Source of the DNA: Halichondria panicea
Taxonomy: Eukaryota > Porifera > Demospongiae > Suberitida > Halichondriidae
NCBI RefSeq assembly: GCF_963675165.1
Contig: NC_087377.1
Span: 11,890,632-11,954,631, forward strand
Length of the DNA stretch: 64,000 nucleotides
Direction of reading: 5' to 3'
This document shows, piece after piece, positions 1 to 11,536 of the stretch. Numbering within the stretch: position 1 is the first letter of the stretch; every line of letters begins with the position of its first letter. The position numbers were made by a program, and so were the translations under genes. Under the pieces are notes generated by a model that was not told the origin of the DNA, did not search any database, and saw nothing but the letters and a program-made list of their open reading frames with translations.

Positions 1-148
1 AGGTCATTAAATTATTAATGTTGTACAAATTAAACTAGTATTTATGAAGTGCCAAATGAGTCAAAATGAATTTTGCCTAGGTCTCCACACAAACGTTGCT
101 AGGACCTCCTATATGCTTTATTAGGAACTATATAGGAATCTTATATAC

Positions 149-1028
149 TACCGTAAGACCTCGATTTAAGGCGACCCTCCAAATATGCGACACCCAGGAG
201 CTTCAGCAATTTTCTGACCTCTAAAAGTAGCGACAGCTGCGTTGACAATTATTTTTTAATGTCACGTTCTAAATAGAGGTAAATCATAGATAAAGAAGAG
301 AGGGATTGGCAACCGAAGTTAAAACGTAGACTTTTGTGCAGGGGGTGTGGCTTAATCCTGAAACAATGCGTGTTCTCCCCCGCCGTAACGCCGCGAAACA
401 CTTTTTTATGTTTGAGGCCTTACACAGAGCTTTCTAAGACCCCCCAAAACTTGATTTCCATGCCCCTTGATGATGGGTATTTAATATGTGGAAATTCCCA
501 ACATTTTTTCTAGATTGTTGAGAAAGAGCTAGCGTACATAGTACTTTTTTCACCTCTTTTCACCGTTTTTTGATGGCTATGTACCAATAGCACCTATAAT
601 ATAGCTGAGTCACCTATAGCCTCAAGCATGGAAATGAAGTCTAAGTTCAGCAGCAGGATTGTTATACTGACAGTAAGACAATCATTTGTCTCCTCAACTG
701 TTCCCCGGCCAATCCCAGCCTGGATTTTCTTCCCATGTTGAAGTAAGCAGCCTCGAGTAAAGCCGGGGCAACACGGATGGTTATTTGAGGTCGCCAATCC
801 CTCTTTCCTCTATGTATGGGTAAATGTAGCCACTCCCTAGCCTCGATTATAGCCCACTGGAAATCAGTGTTTTTAAGCAGCCTGAAATCGAGGCAAGTAG
901 ACTCTACCTCCAATTAGATGCGACCCTCTAAATATGCGACTTCAATATAATTTTTCAACCTTCAAAAGAAGCGATCTCTAGCTTCGTAATTATTAAAAAG
1001 TGTCACTATAAATCGAGGTATTACGGTA
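149..1028. mobile_element. Nested MITE with 19-bp inverted repeats
   Basis: TACCGTAAGACCTCGATTT at 149-167 is inverted at 1010-1028 with one mismatch. Subterminal sequence is also inverted and related: GCGACCCTCCAAATATGCGAC at the left and GCGACCCTCTAAATATGCGAC near 920. It lies wholly inside the 2.3-kb element. There is no coding capacity, and a clear target duplication was not found beyond a possible TA. Confidence 0.55.
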
Positions 1029-1379
1029 GGATACTATAATTATAGGAGATCCTATATTATTATACTATAATATTCCTCACTTGGGGTCTGTATCGTAGCA
1101 ACTGGGTGGGGTTTAACTACCATAAACTCCCGCATTCCTCATAAACTTCGAGGCCGCACTGATTTTATACTAGATCTACACAGCCAAAAAGAAGCTAGAC
1201 ACTTGTGTGGGGCTCACTAAACACCAGGAAGGGTGGGGCTCACTGCTTGGACATTGACAAGTTAGTGCGTAGAGCTAAGAAGCTTACAAGCTATACGCAC
1301 AAGCTTTTTGTTCGTTTTCAATAGTTTTTGAGACTGTTAGCTGGTAGCAAGTACTTTTCATTCAAGTGGGTATACACTT

Positions 1380-1461
1380 ATTGTCCACTACATTCAAATT
1401 TATGGCAAACGTAAACCATCTTTGGCGGTTTACTGCCATAAATTCTGATGTAGTGGACAAT
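1380..1461. repeat. 82-bp palindrome built on TTTATGGCA and GTAAACC
   Basis: ATTGTCCACTACA at 1380 is inverted at 1461, and the inner arms carry TTTATGGCAAACGTAAACC facing GGTTTACTGCCATAAA. The same core recurs as a palindrome at 11444-11536 and as a half copy near 55202-55225, so this is a dispersed hairpin family and not a chance inverted repeat. Confidence 0.6.
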
Positions 1462-1699
1462 AAAGAGTTCCTATATAGTATCAGGAGCCCATAAATAAGA
1501 GAAGGAGCAGCTAACTTCAACATATATACTCAGGGATCACGTTTCGTCATTGCCGGTGAAATCGCACCTCCTTTTATGGAAGTGACTAAGTGCTTGCCTA
1601 GCATACTTATACTATAGTTGTCACACACCATTATGGGAGGGCTGAGGGGGCTGAGGTCATGCGCACGCGAGGTATATGCTAGTGGGTTCAGTTTCTATA

Positions 1700-1704
<5 letters not shown>

Positions 1705-1735
<31 letters not shown>

Positions 1736-2265
1736 AGTTCTCATAATTATACATAATGTAGTATATAGGACTCGCAGGGTGTCATACAGGGGGGGGGGAA
1801 AGGGGGGATATCCCCCCCTTTCAATTATGAGTGTCCATAGCTGGGTATTGAAATAACAGTTGACCTTTTTTTAGCAACATTTTCTGGTTATTTTTCTCAT
1901 TTCCCCCTCTACTTCGAAATCCTGTATGACACCCTGAGGAGGTCCTATAAATTAAGTATATAGGAGGTCCTATATAGATATAGTATCTAGGAGTTCCTAT
2001 ATAGTATATAGGAGGTCCGATATAGATAGACTAGTATATATAGGAGGTCCTATATATATAGCCGGTATATACGAGTTCCTATAATTATAGTATATAAGAG
2101 TTCCTATTATAGTATATAATTATAGGAGATCCTATAACTATAGTATAATTGTAGGACTTCCTATATATGCTATATAGGAAGTCCTATAGGGTCTCCTATA
2201 ATTATACTATAATTATATAGGATCTCCTATATAGTATATAAGAGTTCCTCCTATATATAGCATGT
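1705..2265. repeat. AT microsatellite followed by TATAGGAGGTCCTATATA minisatellite
   Basis: An (AT)n run occupies about 1705-1732. A stretch of mixed poly-G and poly-C lies at 1790-1820. From about 1930 to 2265 there are degenerate, partly palindromic units of the type TATAGGAGGTCCTATATA in both orientations. All lie inside the 43-2325 element. Confidence 0.7.
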
Positions 2266-2601
2266 AGGAGGAAGTTTGTGTGGAGACCTAGGCAAAATTC
2301 ATTTTGACTCATTTGGCACCTCATAAGTATTTACATTTGTATTTACATTTGCATGCAATGTTATATGAACAAATTGCTAGGATTGGCCGGGAAAACACAA
2401 AAAATAAAAAAATCGTGCAAGGGGGGGGGGGGAGTATATGAGGTCAATCATCGAAAACCTTGAAAATTCAGTGCCTCGAAAATAACGTATTTGTGGCTAA
2501 GCTGCCGTCACCAACTAAACACCGCCGTCACCTATACAGATCATGCAGCCACATTTTGGTACTATTCACCCCTCATAGGAGAGAGCGGTACGTTCCCAGT
2601 A

Positions 2602-2938
2602 CAGTAGACTCTCGTTATTCCGGCTCTCTGAAGTACGGCCACCTCGATATACCGGCCATTAATTGGTTTGGCACTGATTGCTAGCTATATGTTTACTGCA
2701 CAAAGTCACCCTGAACTCACTATTCCATATACTGGCCAATGCATGGCTGCCCCAAACTAGGTTTTTTAATTACGTTTATTACGGCTGTGGGTTGGCATAT
2801 ACACGATTCATTATCCTCGAGACAGAACTACAAACTTAGCCATTAGATTCATGGTAGCGCCGTTTTTTGCCGCAGCTATTTATAAAATGCGACCGTCTCG
2901 CCAAACTGCACTGTGGCCGGATTAACGAGAATCTACTG
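2602..2938. mobile_element. Pogo/Tigger-like MITE, copy 1
   Basis: It starts CAGTAGACTCTCGTTATTCC and ends with the inverted form, flanked by TA on both sides (2600-2601, 2939-2940). That is the target preference of Tc1/mariner-pogo elements. The next internal block CCACCTCGATATACCGGCC is shared with the copies at 2962, 26385 and 41466. It is non-coding. Confidence 0.75.
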
Positions 2939-2961
2939 TACAGCGATGAGTATATGGTGTA

Positions 2962-3386
2962 CAGTAGTCTCGTTAATCCGGCCACCCTTGGAAGAGTGCA
3001 GCTTGTTCTACAGGTGTTCGGTGTGGCCCCACGTTGAAAACACCAGTTCTCGTCTGTGGCTGAAAATAGCCGCGGCTAAAAACCGACCATACCTCGAATC
3101 TAATGACTAATTTTGTGGTTCTGTCTCAAGTCATTCTGCTCTCTATTTAGTGTACTCCAATTTTATCTGCCAAACCACACCCAAAACGTCATATCCGGCC
3201 GTAATAAACGTGCAAAATTACGTTGAACACCTATATACGGGTCAGTATACGAAATAGCGAGTGGCCGACTGTACTTCAGGGTGAGTTTTGTGCAGTAAAC
3301 ATCTAGCTAGCAATCCGTGCCAAACCAAATGGCCGGTATATCGAGTTGGCCGCACTTCAGAGAGCCGGAATAGCGAGAGTCTACTG
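2962..3386. mobile_element. Pogo/Tigger-like MITE, copy 2, inverted relative to copy 1
   Basis: It starts CAGTAGTCTCGTTAATCCGG and ends CCGGAATAGCGAGAGTCTACTG, with TA on both sides. The internal block GGCCGGTATATCGAG is the reverse complement of that in copy 1. It sits only 23 bp from copy 1, so the two together look like one 0.8-kb inverted repeat. Confidence 0.75.
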
Positions 3387-4544
3387 TACTTGGATTTTTT
3401 GTTTCTAGCCCTGCCTTGAAATTCTTAAAATTATATTTCAGAGCAAGGCATATACTGTCAGTGCTGCATAAACTGACGCGGAACTATTGGACCACCATCA
3501 TGAGTGGGTTCTACAGATTTTATAATTGGGGCAAGCGAAGCGAGTCCCGTCGTAGTGATGAACGTTGAGATTTTGTGTTTGTCCGTCTGTCATGGACCGG
3601 CACGATATTTGTTTTTTGTAATCGTGACCCTTTACCAACGTTTATGTGAAACAAGAGCTAGCTAGCTACAGAGACTCTTGAGGCCACAAGCATGCCTACA
3701 GCAGGTCAGAGCAGCTCAGATGAGGACATTCTGGGCACGCCTGCAGGAGGTAACAGCAGCCACCAAGGATAGGTCACTTCAGTCTTGTCTAGTGTGTCTT
3801 GTGATAATAAACCTGCTAGCTCAACAGGACAACACAGAGACCAGACACTATGGCAGGTCAGAGCAGTTCAGATGGAGGTATCTGAAGTCACACAGGCACC
3901 TTTACAATATTAACAGGTCAGAGCAGCTTTTATTCATAGTACATGGTAATACTTGTTTTAAGCTTTGTAACCGGAGTCCAGCAAGAAACAGTGTTGTGCT
4001 CATTCCTCCAGTAACCTTCTCCTTCTTTTAGTTTTTACGGACACATCTTTCCCCATGCTGTGTAAAATTAATGTTAGGCCATAATTATTATTGATAACAT
4101 GATAAACTTTCACTCATAGATACGTTTCGTTTTTATCATTGGATGCTTGTTAGATGAGCTGAAATCTATACATGTATCATCCTGCATGCATGCTGATGTT
4201 CCTGGGCTGGAGCTATCACCATTAAAGCAGACATGCAACTGCGTGGGCCACATTCATGTGTGTAATTATATTATACACACTAAAAAGTCAAACGCTTTCT
4301 TGTACTTGAGTCCAAAAGGAGTTGTTGTGGTAACCTTCGATTCATCTTCCTGTTAGGCTGTGCACCCAGTTCTTTTGCTATAATGGCTAGTATAGATAAC
4401 CCATGCATGCAGATACACATTTTGTGCACACTCGCCCCAAACATGCTCTGCATGCTTCTAGTGGATATTAATAGGGAACTTTGTATGCGTGGATGCAAAA
4501 TGTGCATGTACTGTATATGTAGGGACAAGAGTAGACAGAGTAAG
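3387..4544. other. No gene recognised
   Basis: There are several short open frames, but none has a recognisable domain or convincing splice structure. A degenerate internal direct repeat is built on CAGGTCAGAGCAGCTCAGATG (copies near 3700, 3855 and 3917). Confidence 0.4.
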
Positions 4545-4904
4545 CAGTGGCGGATCTAGGAAAAATGAAAGGGAGGTTCCAAACTACGAGCGCGCAATTT
4601 TTGGGGGGTTACACCCACTCCTGTAACATGACTAGGGAAAATCCCATACTCAGCCATGGGAAGTCCCATAATAGACTTGTGTAGAGCTAGCTAGCTAGCT
4701 AGCTAGTTGCCACGAACTGTCAACTAGCTAGCCTAGGCTATATATAACCTGAACACTCCTTTGGCAGTTGATGCATCAAAACAACAGGTACAATCATTGA
4801 ATCAAATTACAAATACTTAGCTGGTAGTTGTAGTAAAAGCCACAATAGCTAGACTGAAAGGGGGATCCGTGGCACCCTGGGATCTCCCCCTGGATCCGCC
4901 ACTG
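4545..4904. mobile_element. MITE with CAGTGGCGGATCY termini and 5-bp target duplication
   Basis: The left end CAGTGGCGGATCTAGG and right end CCTGGATCCGCCACTG are inverted. GTAAG flanks both sides (4540-4544, 4905-4909) as a perfect 5-bp duplication. The same termini bound the insertion at 22217-22436, also with a 5-bp duplication. CAGTGGCG ends with 5-bp duplications are what I would expect of hAT5-type elements, but without a transposase that assignment is an inference. Confidence 0.8.
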
Positions 4905-5191
4905 GTAAGAGTGTTAAACTGCTGTAGTAATCGTGGAACCGCATTTGCCTTAACATATGTCGTCACTGTCGCCACTATTTGAGTGCTGTTAAGTAAACTG
5001 TGGTCTGTGGTTTGTAGCACTGAACTGCGCAATTGCAGCATGTGCGGTTTCTGGGAAGTGTTGCTAACATAACAAATTAGTACTGATTACTCTCAAGTGT
5101 TGACGTGATGACGCAGGAGCAGGCAAATGCTGTTACTAGCAGTTCAACACTCTTACTCTTATCTACTCTTGGTAGGGAACATCACCTTACC

Positions 5192-8100
5192 ATGGGGGTA
5201 AGTAAAACAAGTTCGTCACGCCACATTACAGGATTGCCGTAGGGCTTTTTCTGCTCTCGCTTTTCTTTTTGGTGTTTCCCCTGCCAATCTCTTAGCAGTT
5301 GTAAAAATGCAACTGTTTATTTTTTGTACCCGGACCTATAATGTTCTATAATTATTATAATTTATAATTATGTACTATGTACTTCGAAATAATGCATTAT
5401 TTTTGTTTAGGTGGTGTCATTTTTTTTTATCGCAATTGCAGCACCAGTTTTTGGTAAGTACAATGAGAGCTTACTTTAAAGATTACAGTATGAAAGTTGT
5501 AAGCACATTAAGACTGTACCCATTTCAAGTTAATGTTTATTCCGTTTAGGTCAAGTGATAGACATTACTTCAGAGTTAGACGCAGTCGGTCGCAACTTTT
5601 CCTGTATTGGAGAAGTTGTCACATATACTTGCAGTGGGCAAGGAAGCACACTTTCTGTAAACGCGCCACCACTATTCAATCAACATGCATTTGGCGGAAT
5701 TGACACTGTTCCTGGTACTCAGTTATTTCTTTCTGCTCCGAATGTTGTTCTCACCCTTTTAACCCGAAAATCAAGTAATTATTCTGCCAACTTGCAAATT
5801 ACAATGCTGAGTGATGCACAGTTGAGAATTAACGTTTCATGTTCTACAAACAATCCTGGCCCTCTGGACAACTTTGTAATACCACTGATCCGTGAATGTA
5901 AGTTGTTATGTTTGACAATAATCATAATGATCTTTCATAAATATAGCACAAATTATGTCACCTTCCACTGTGACGATGGTTGGACTTACCGGAGATACAA
6001 CAAGACGATCAGTTCGAGTGGCATGGATCCCACCTGTGAATCCCCAGTTTGACATTGAATATTATCTTGTGAATATTTACATGAATGGAGTATTGTACAC
6101 CACTAGGAGATCTAGTGACAATAGCCTGGATGCTGATGTGCCATCCGGGGAAATAACTGCGGATGTTCGTACTGTTAGCACTTGTGGCACAATGAGCAAT
6201 ATTGCAGAGCGGTCAAATGGATCAGTGTTTGGGCAGTATTCAGGTTTGTTTGTTGTGTACGTTCACCTCACAGATAACTATAAATGAAACGGTGGTTTTT
6301 TTAGTTGAAGCACCAAATGATGTATGTATATAACTCTTCTCTCTCTGTAGCCTTTTATGTTGGCTTTTTGTTCCCCACATTCATCGGTTTTCTCCTCATT
6401 ACCGCTGTTGTTGTACTGGCTATCTTCCTTGTGAGAGCAAATAAGACGGTGAGCATGGCTGTGTTCTGCAAATAACAATCATACATGTAGATGGCCTCCT
6501 ACATAGGCCTCCTACTGACTGTTCACGCATGTGCTTATTTTCCGTACCTGCTCAGCCCTGCATTCAAAAAGGGCTGAGCTTAAAACTGAAATCTTTCATC
6601 ATAGAATACAAATTTTGTGTGCATGCACACAGAGCTAGAGACAGAGGAATTAGTCAAATTAAAGTTGGCTCTTTTTCTTTCTGAAACTTTCCACCCTGTT
6701 CAGATAGTGCATGGGTCACTGTTAATTGTTACGCCTCGGTGCGCATGCACAAGCGAGGTATACGGTAGTGTGTTTGTGCATGTGTCTGTGTAGACTGCTA
6801 CAGCTAAGCTGCTCAAGGATCAATAAAGTGCAAGTCTATAGGCTTCTAGTCATGTTTACTTGGATTTTAATTCATGGATTTGCAAAATAATGCTTCGTTC
6901 TCGAGTATGCCTAGTTTTGCTTACTATAGGAATGCCTTTTCAGAGTGCGTAGCAAAACTTGTCCATGGAGTGGTGCTACTCTACTTAGTAGTTAGTTCTG
7001 CACTATTGGTGGCTGCAACAGTGAGAAGAGAGCTGCAAGGCATTAATTTTAGACTTGAACTTTTGGCATCGATCGTTTTTAACAACAATCATGGTCAATC
7101 ATTACCCACTCTTTGAGTTCTGGAATCTGCCTGCATGCAGCTGCAGCAAAATTAATTATTGCAAAAATGTTCATCAATATTCATGATAAATTATGAACAC
7201 TAGGTATTAGTATCTTTATGTTATGTAGCTTTGGCACGAGGCATCAGCACCCGCGGTGCTTTCATGGTTTATAGCAGATGTTAGTCTTTTGTTAAAAAAA
7301 GATATTGGAGTATATGTACGTAGAATGCAGTTTCTGCTACTAGATTACCGTCTGTAATTGTTTTACTGGCTATTTACGTTGACCTGTTATTATGCCTCGG
7401 TGCGCATGCGCAAGCGAGGTATACGGTAGTGTGTTTGTGTCTGTGTGTGTAGACTGCTACAGCTGCTCAAGTGCAAGTAAGAGTTTAATTCGCAAAATAA
7501 TGCCTAGTTTACTTCTTGGAATGTCATTGCAGCCTTTTCAGAAGAGTGCATGCGTAGCAAAACTTTTTCACCAAGTGTTGCTACTCTACTTATTAGTTAG
7601 CTCTGCACTAGAACACTATAGCTGCAAGAGTGAGAAGAGAGCTTGCCGATGTAGCCATTCATTTTAGACTGGCATCAATCGTTTTTAACAACAATCATGG
7701 TCGATCATTACCCACTCTTTAGAGTTTTCCTGTGATTTTGAATTCTCATGCATGCAGCAAAATTAATGTTCATCATGATTATAATGTGTGTGCATGCGCT
7801 AATGACCAAAGCCACATAACATAAAACGTAGGTTTATGTAGTCGATACCAAAGCAAGCGAAAATGAGTGTAGCGACAAGACTAATTAGATACCGACATGC
7901 AGATTTATGTTTCGATAGAATGTAGTATTATTTATTGTAAAGCATTATTAATGTCTTGCTTTGTACTCCCCTTGCAGATATCAAAGTTGCAACAAGTTCA
8001 AGATGACGAAAAGGTGTGTATCGATGTATACAAAATAGTGTCATTGGTAATGATGAATATAATTAAAGTCCTACCAAGAGTTCATTAGAAAGAGTACGCA

Positions 8101-8244
8101 ACTCCACTTAAAACCGTGTGGGCGTTTCTTCCAACCTACGTCGCAACCCAGAGGAGGTACAACACGCGGTTAAGCTCACGTGGCTGCTATTTCTTGATTG
8201 AAGGCAAGAAAGACAAAGAAGTCGTTAAAAATGCATTCCAATGA
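5192..8244 (+). CDS. Gene A: Ig-FN3 single-pass membrane receptor-like protein
   Basis: Seven exons are proposed: 5192-5197, 5411-5453, 5550-5897, 5947-6243, 6351-6448, 7978-8013 and 8089-8244, with GT/AG borders and matching phases. Exon 2 codes a hydrophobic signal segment (VVSFFFIAIAAPVFG). Exon 3 is Ig-like, with cysteines in VTYTC and INVSC about 80 residues apart. Exon 4 is FN3-like (VRVAWIPPVN, FDIEYYLVNIYMNG). Exon 5 is the membrane helix (FIGFLLITAVVVLAIFLV) followed by RANKT. The last two exons give a short cytoplasmic tail ending near EGKKDKEVVKNAFQ. The tail differs from that of genes B-E. The last exon is supported by a relic paralogue at 10754-10828 (EYATP, AFL, TYV shared). There is no sushi domain. 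The first six-base exon and the last two exons are the least certain. A role in cell-surface recognition is inferred from domains only. Confidence 0.6.
6731..7672. repeat. Two direct copies of a dispersed repeat inside intron 5 of gene A
   Basis: Copies at about 6731-7115 and 7392-7672 both begin GCCTCGGTGCGCATGC followed by AAGCGAGGTATACGGTAGTG and end near AACAACAATCATGGTC and TTACCCACTCTTT. A third partial copy is at about 12034-12180. Small open frames in them are shared only because the DNA is repeated. They explain most of the 1.5-kb intron. Confidence 0.7.
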
Positions 8245-8718
8245 CGACATTCAACTGGTGGCAAGTAAGCGCCATAAAGAGACAAGTTTAGAGCATAAAA
8301 CTCGTTGCTGGCTAGTAGCTAGAGTTTTACAAGTAGAGATTAGATTTGTTGTAACAACCAAGGCTCAGATGTTGGCAGTAATCCTATCCTGAATGCAGGA
8401 ACAGAATACTTATTAAACACTCTAAAACAGAATTACACTAAAACAAAATCTAAGTGGTGGTTGAAAAGCTATTTCACATCAGTATAAGCCCAGCATTGAA
8501 CCATCCTGATCTTAGAAACGTCAAGTGTATTTCTTGACACGCCAAACCAAATCCACTATCAAAGTACACAGTCTTGAATGATATTCATGCACAAGTTAAT
8601 GATATTCATAATCCTTTTGGTTAATCATGTGACCCTGTCGTACCGTCGCAACCGCATGCTGTTGTGAAATCAAATTTGCCATGAATAACATAGTGATGAT
8701 TGTGACAATTATCCTAAT
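8245..8718. other. Intergenic, nothing recognised
   Basis: AT-rich sequence after the proposed stop of gene A. No inverted repeat, RNA gene or coding exon was recognised. Confidence 0.4.
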
Positions 8719-9529
8719 CAGTCTGCCCTAAGACCCCAATGTTGTAAGACAGGAAGTGCTACAAGTTGCCTCATGAATATATTAATGAGAACAGTTTTTC
8801 ATAAAAATAAAGCTATCTAGAAGACAGTTTAACATACGATAAACACTTAAAATTATGAATTTGAGTCAAACTAGCATAAAGTTGTGTTAAATGATTGCGG
8901 AAAGTTTGAATTTTTGAGCAAGCCGTTTACCATCGACGTAGCAAGCTAAAAATAATTAAGAAGGATCTGAATAACAACGTACAAGGTAAATGCCATACAA
9001 ATGAATGGTGTTTGCAAAGCAGTTACACAAACTTTGACATAAATACACAACTTGGCAATAGCATAGAACACATCATGAATGACTTCAAGCCTTCTAGCTT
9101 GCTGCTAAGCATGCACATGCATCAGATGCACTAGTTGATACTTTAGGCAGTCACTGGTTCCTTTCACATCTGGAGATATGCAGCCATGAGTTCCACCAAC
9201 CACAGAGACTATTCAGAATGAGCTATCTTTGAATTTTTGCGCAAGCTGTTCACACTATCTCAATCCAGTCCAAACTTGCTGAGTCAATACATTCCATATT
9301 GAACTAATTTGTCTCCTAGTAACAAGTTCTAGTTCAGTAAATGGTCTGTGTTATGAAAAATCACAATCTGGCAGAGTTGTAGGGTGTCATCATTATGAAT
9401 CTCATTATATAATTATGAATTCATTAAAACAATGTTTTGTGATGTAATCCTTATGAATACCATTAAAATACTTGTGGTATATGTCTTGTCTTGCAAATAC
9501 TGAAAAGTTAGGGGTCTTAGGGCAGACTG
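8719..9529. mobile_element. 0.8-kb TIR element with CAGTCTGCCCTAAGACCCC ends
   Basis: The 19-bp terminus at 8719-8737 is inverted at the right end (9511-9529). AAT flanks both sides (8716-8718, 9530-9532), a candidate 3-bp duplication. The interior is AT-rich and has no coding potential. A 3-bp duplication would fit Harbinger- or CACTA-like elements, but the family is not settled. Confidence 0.65.
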
Positions 9530-9542
9530 AATGTTATACTTA

Positions 9543-10690
9543 CAGTGCAACAACCAAAGCGAGTAGACGTTTGTTTTTTTACGTTTTTGTGTATAATATT
9601 ATCTTCTAAACTAAATGTGTTTGGATCAATTTGAGTGCAGGTACTGAAAGTTCAACTATTGGCGCTTCCAGTGGACCACCACCTGTTACATTATATGACA
9701 TCATCATTCCAAAATGGCTGCTAGAATATGTGTACATTGGAAAATATGTTAGGCATGAAACTATCTTATATGTTTGAGTTAAGATCTGAAATTTGTTGTG
9801 CAAGTACTTCATTACCTTGTGCAACTTTTGAGCTCCAGCGGAAGTGCAGGCTGTTAGTAGGTTCTGAGATACACAGAATTGTGTAAATTTTAGCAGCAAA
9901 TGTGTTAGGCATTTAAGTTAAGGTCTGATTTTTGAGGAGCATGTACTACAATAGTATACTTTTCATTTGTACTAACTTACAGGAGCTAGACCAGTCTCTT
10001 CTTTGCTAGAGCGGCCCTTCTTGTCAAAAATGGCTGCTCTTTGCCCGTTTTTGCTGACGATATTCATTGATTTGTGACATCACAAATCATCTTGTCTTTA
10101 TTTGCTACATCCAAGCTCATGTGATGTCTACCTGGCAACTACCCCCAGTTTGTCAGTCATAATGTGTCACAGGGGCGTGGCAATTTACACTACTACGCAA
10201 CAGAAACCAAAAATATCAACTAAAATCACCATTTTTGACAAGAAGGGCCGCTCTAGCAAAGAAGAGACTGGTCTAGCTCCTGTAAGTTAGCACAAATGAA
10301 AAGAAATCAGATCTTAACTAGCATAAACTCAAAAATCAATGCCTAACACATTTGCTACTAAAAATTTACAAAATGCTGTGTATCTCAGAACCTGCCTGCA
10401 CTTCCGCTGGAGCTCAAAAGTTGCACAAGGTAATGAAGTACTTGCACAACAAATTTCAGATCTTAACTCAAACATATAAGATAGTTCCATGCCTAACATA
10501 TTTTCCAATGTATACATATTCTATAGCAGCTATTTTGGAATGATGATGTCATATGATGTAACAGGTGGTGGTCCACTGGAAGCGCCAATAGTTGAGCCTG
10601 CACTCAAATTGATCCAAACACATTTAGTTTAGAAGATACACACAAAAACGTAAAAAAACAAAAGTTTTACTCTCTTTGGTTGTTGCACTG
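9543..10690. mobile_element. Large foldback element with arms of about 490 bp
   Basis: It starts CAGTGCAACAACCAAAG and ends with the complement CTTTGGTTGTTGCACTG, flanked by TA. The two arms (about 9543-10033 and 10220-10690) are inverted almost throughout, including GAGCGGCCCTTCTTGTCAA facing TTGACAAGAAGGGCCGCTC next to the short loop. The open frames in it, such as the one containing CTSAGAQKLHKVMKYLHNK on both sides, arise from the symmetry and are not genes. Degenerate relatives occur near 23830-23950 and 26305-27050. Confidence 0.8.
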
Positions 10691-10691
10691 T

Positions 10692-10741
10692 AGGAAAGGC
10701 AATGAATAACATAGTTACTAATTTTATTCATTGCCTTTCCT
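10692..10741. repeat. 50-bp hairpin next to the foldback element
   Basis: AGGAAAGGCAATGAATAA at 10692-10709 is perfectly inverted at 10724-10741 with a 14-base loop. It abuts the end of the foldback element and may be a separate tiny insertion. Confidence 0.6.
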
Positions 10742-10753
10742 GCTAGTTGCGGT

Positions 10754-10828
10754 TCAACAGCTAGTATCTGTGACGTAGGTCTGGAGGAATGCTTTTTCTG
10801 TAGAGTCTATTGGAGTTGCGTACTCTTC
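10754..10828 (-). pseudogene. Orphan terminal exon paralogous to the last exon of gene A
   Basis: On the minus strand an acceptor (TTAATTAG) precedes 25 in-frame codons starting EEYATPIDSTEKAFLQTYV and ending in TGA. The last exon of gene A begins KEYATPLKTVWAFLPTYV and is also in phase 0 after an ATTAG acceptor. No other exons of a minus-strand gene were found upstream (11-13 kb), so this is probably a relic of a duplicated gene. Confidence 0.5.
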
Positions 10829-10902
10829 CTAATTAACTCTTGGTCCTACACATGTAGATCTTGATATTATACCCTTGTAAGCAGGTTGAGTGGCAAGTCA
10901 GG

Positions 10903-11142
10903 TACATTACAGCGGGAAATTTTCGTGAGGTGCAAAATTTTCCTTTTTTCGAGGGCAGGACAATTAACGCGAAAATTAAAACCGGGCCACGCACCAGTGT
11001 TTCACATGCAAAGCTATTAGTGGGTGTGGTTTCTTGGCATTAAAACGCAAATATTAGAACCCACGAACATTTCTATGCTGTGGGCTCTGGAGCCAAATAG
11101 CAAAAATTGGCACCCGCAAAAATTTCCCGCTCTACAGTAATG
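10903..11142. mobile_element. Short MITE with GCGGGAAATTTT inverted ends
   Basis: ATTACAGCGGGAAATTTTCG at the left faces AAAATTTCCCGC and CTACAGTAAT at the right. The interior is non-coding. Its ends resemble those of the 45859-46090 MITE (GCGCGAAATTTTCG), so the two may be distant relatives. Confidence 0.55.
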
Positions 11143-11443
11143 TGCTGGGTTTTATCATCATAATTATGTTTGATCTCTCCAGGGCGTAGTTCTTGAACCA
11201 CATCGACAGTCATCACAATAAAAAGGTATTACACAAAGGGTGGTAATGTAGTCAGCTGATTTGAAAATGTTGATCATTCTGGGGTGGGGGTCACTAGCAG
11301 GGTTTCATTTAAGGGGGAGTTGAAAAATAGTTCAAGTTACAGGTGCAGACAAACGTATTAATTTCACAACTTGAACACCAGCATTAACCACACCCACTAA
11401 TTATCACATAGAAGGCAGGTAAATGGCAGTATAAGTTATAGGT

Positions 11444-11536
11444 ATACTATGGTTCTAGGGATTTATGGCAGTAAACCCACCAAGCACGAGGGCGAGGTGT
11501 GGTTTACGTTGCCATAAATCCCTAGCAACCATAGTA
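11444..11536. repeat. 93-bp palindrome, relative of the 1380-1461 hairpin
   Basis: ATACTATGGTT at the left is inverted at the right end. Inner arms hold CTAGGGATTTATGGCAGTAA facing TTACGTTGCCATAAATCCC. A small CACGAGGGCG loop is shared with the half copy near 55230. Confidence 0.65.

Larger units (their letters stand above)
43..2325. mobile_element. 2.3-kb non-autonomous DNA element with 52-bp terminal inverted repeats
   Basis: The termini at 43-94 and 2274-2325 are reverse complements over 52 bp with one mismatch (left end TATGAAGTGCCAAATGAG, right end the complement of TATGAGGTGCC). The hexamer AGTATT flanks both sides (37-42 and 2326-2331) and is a candidate target duplication. No transposase reading frame is visible inside. 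The interior carries a nested element, a palindrome, an AT microsatellite and a TAGGAGGTCCTATAT-type minisatellite. The superfamily cannot be assigned from the sequence. Confidence 0.75.

Noticed and set aside
594-913. Two overlapping minus-strand frames in the first kilobase
   Set aside because: They lie in a nested MITE, have no domain and overlap each other in different frames.
9606-9899. Apparent 97-residue protein, with a matching frame at 10352-10543
   Set aside because: Both are mirror readings of the arms of the foldback element and have no independent coding evidence.
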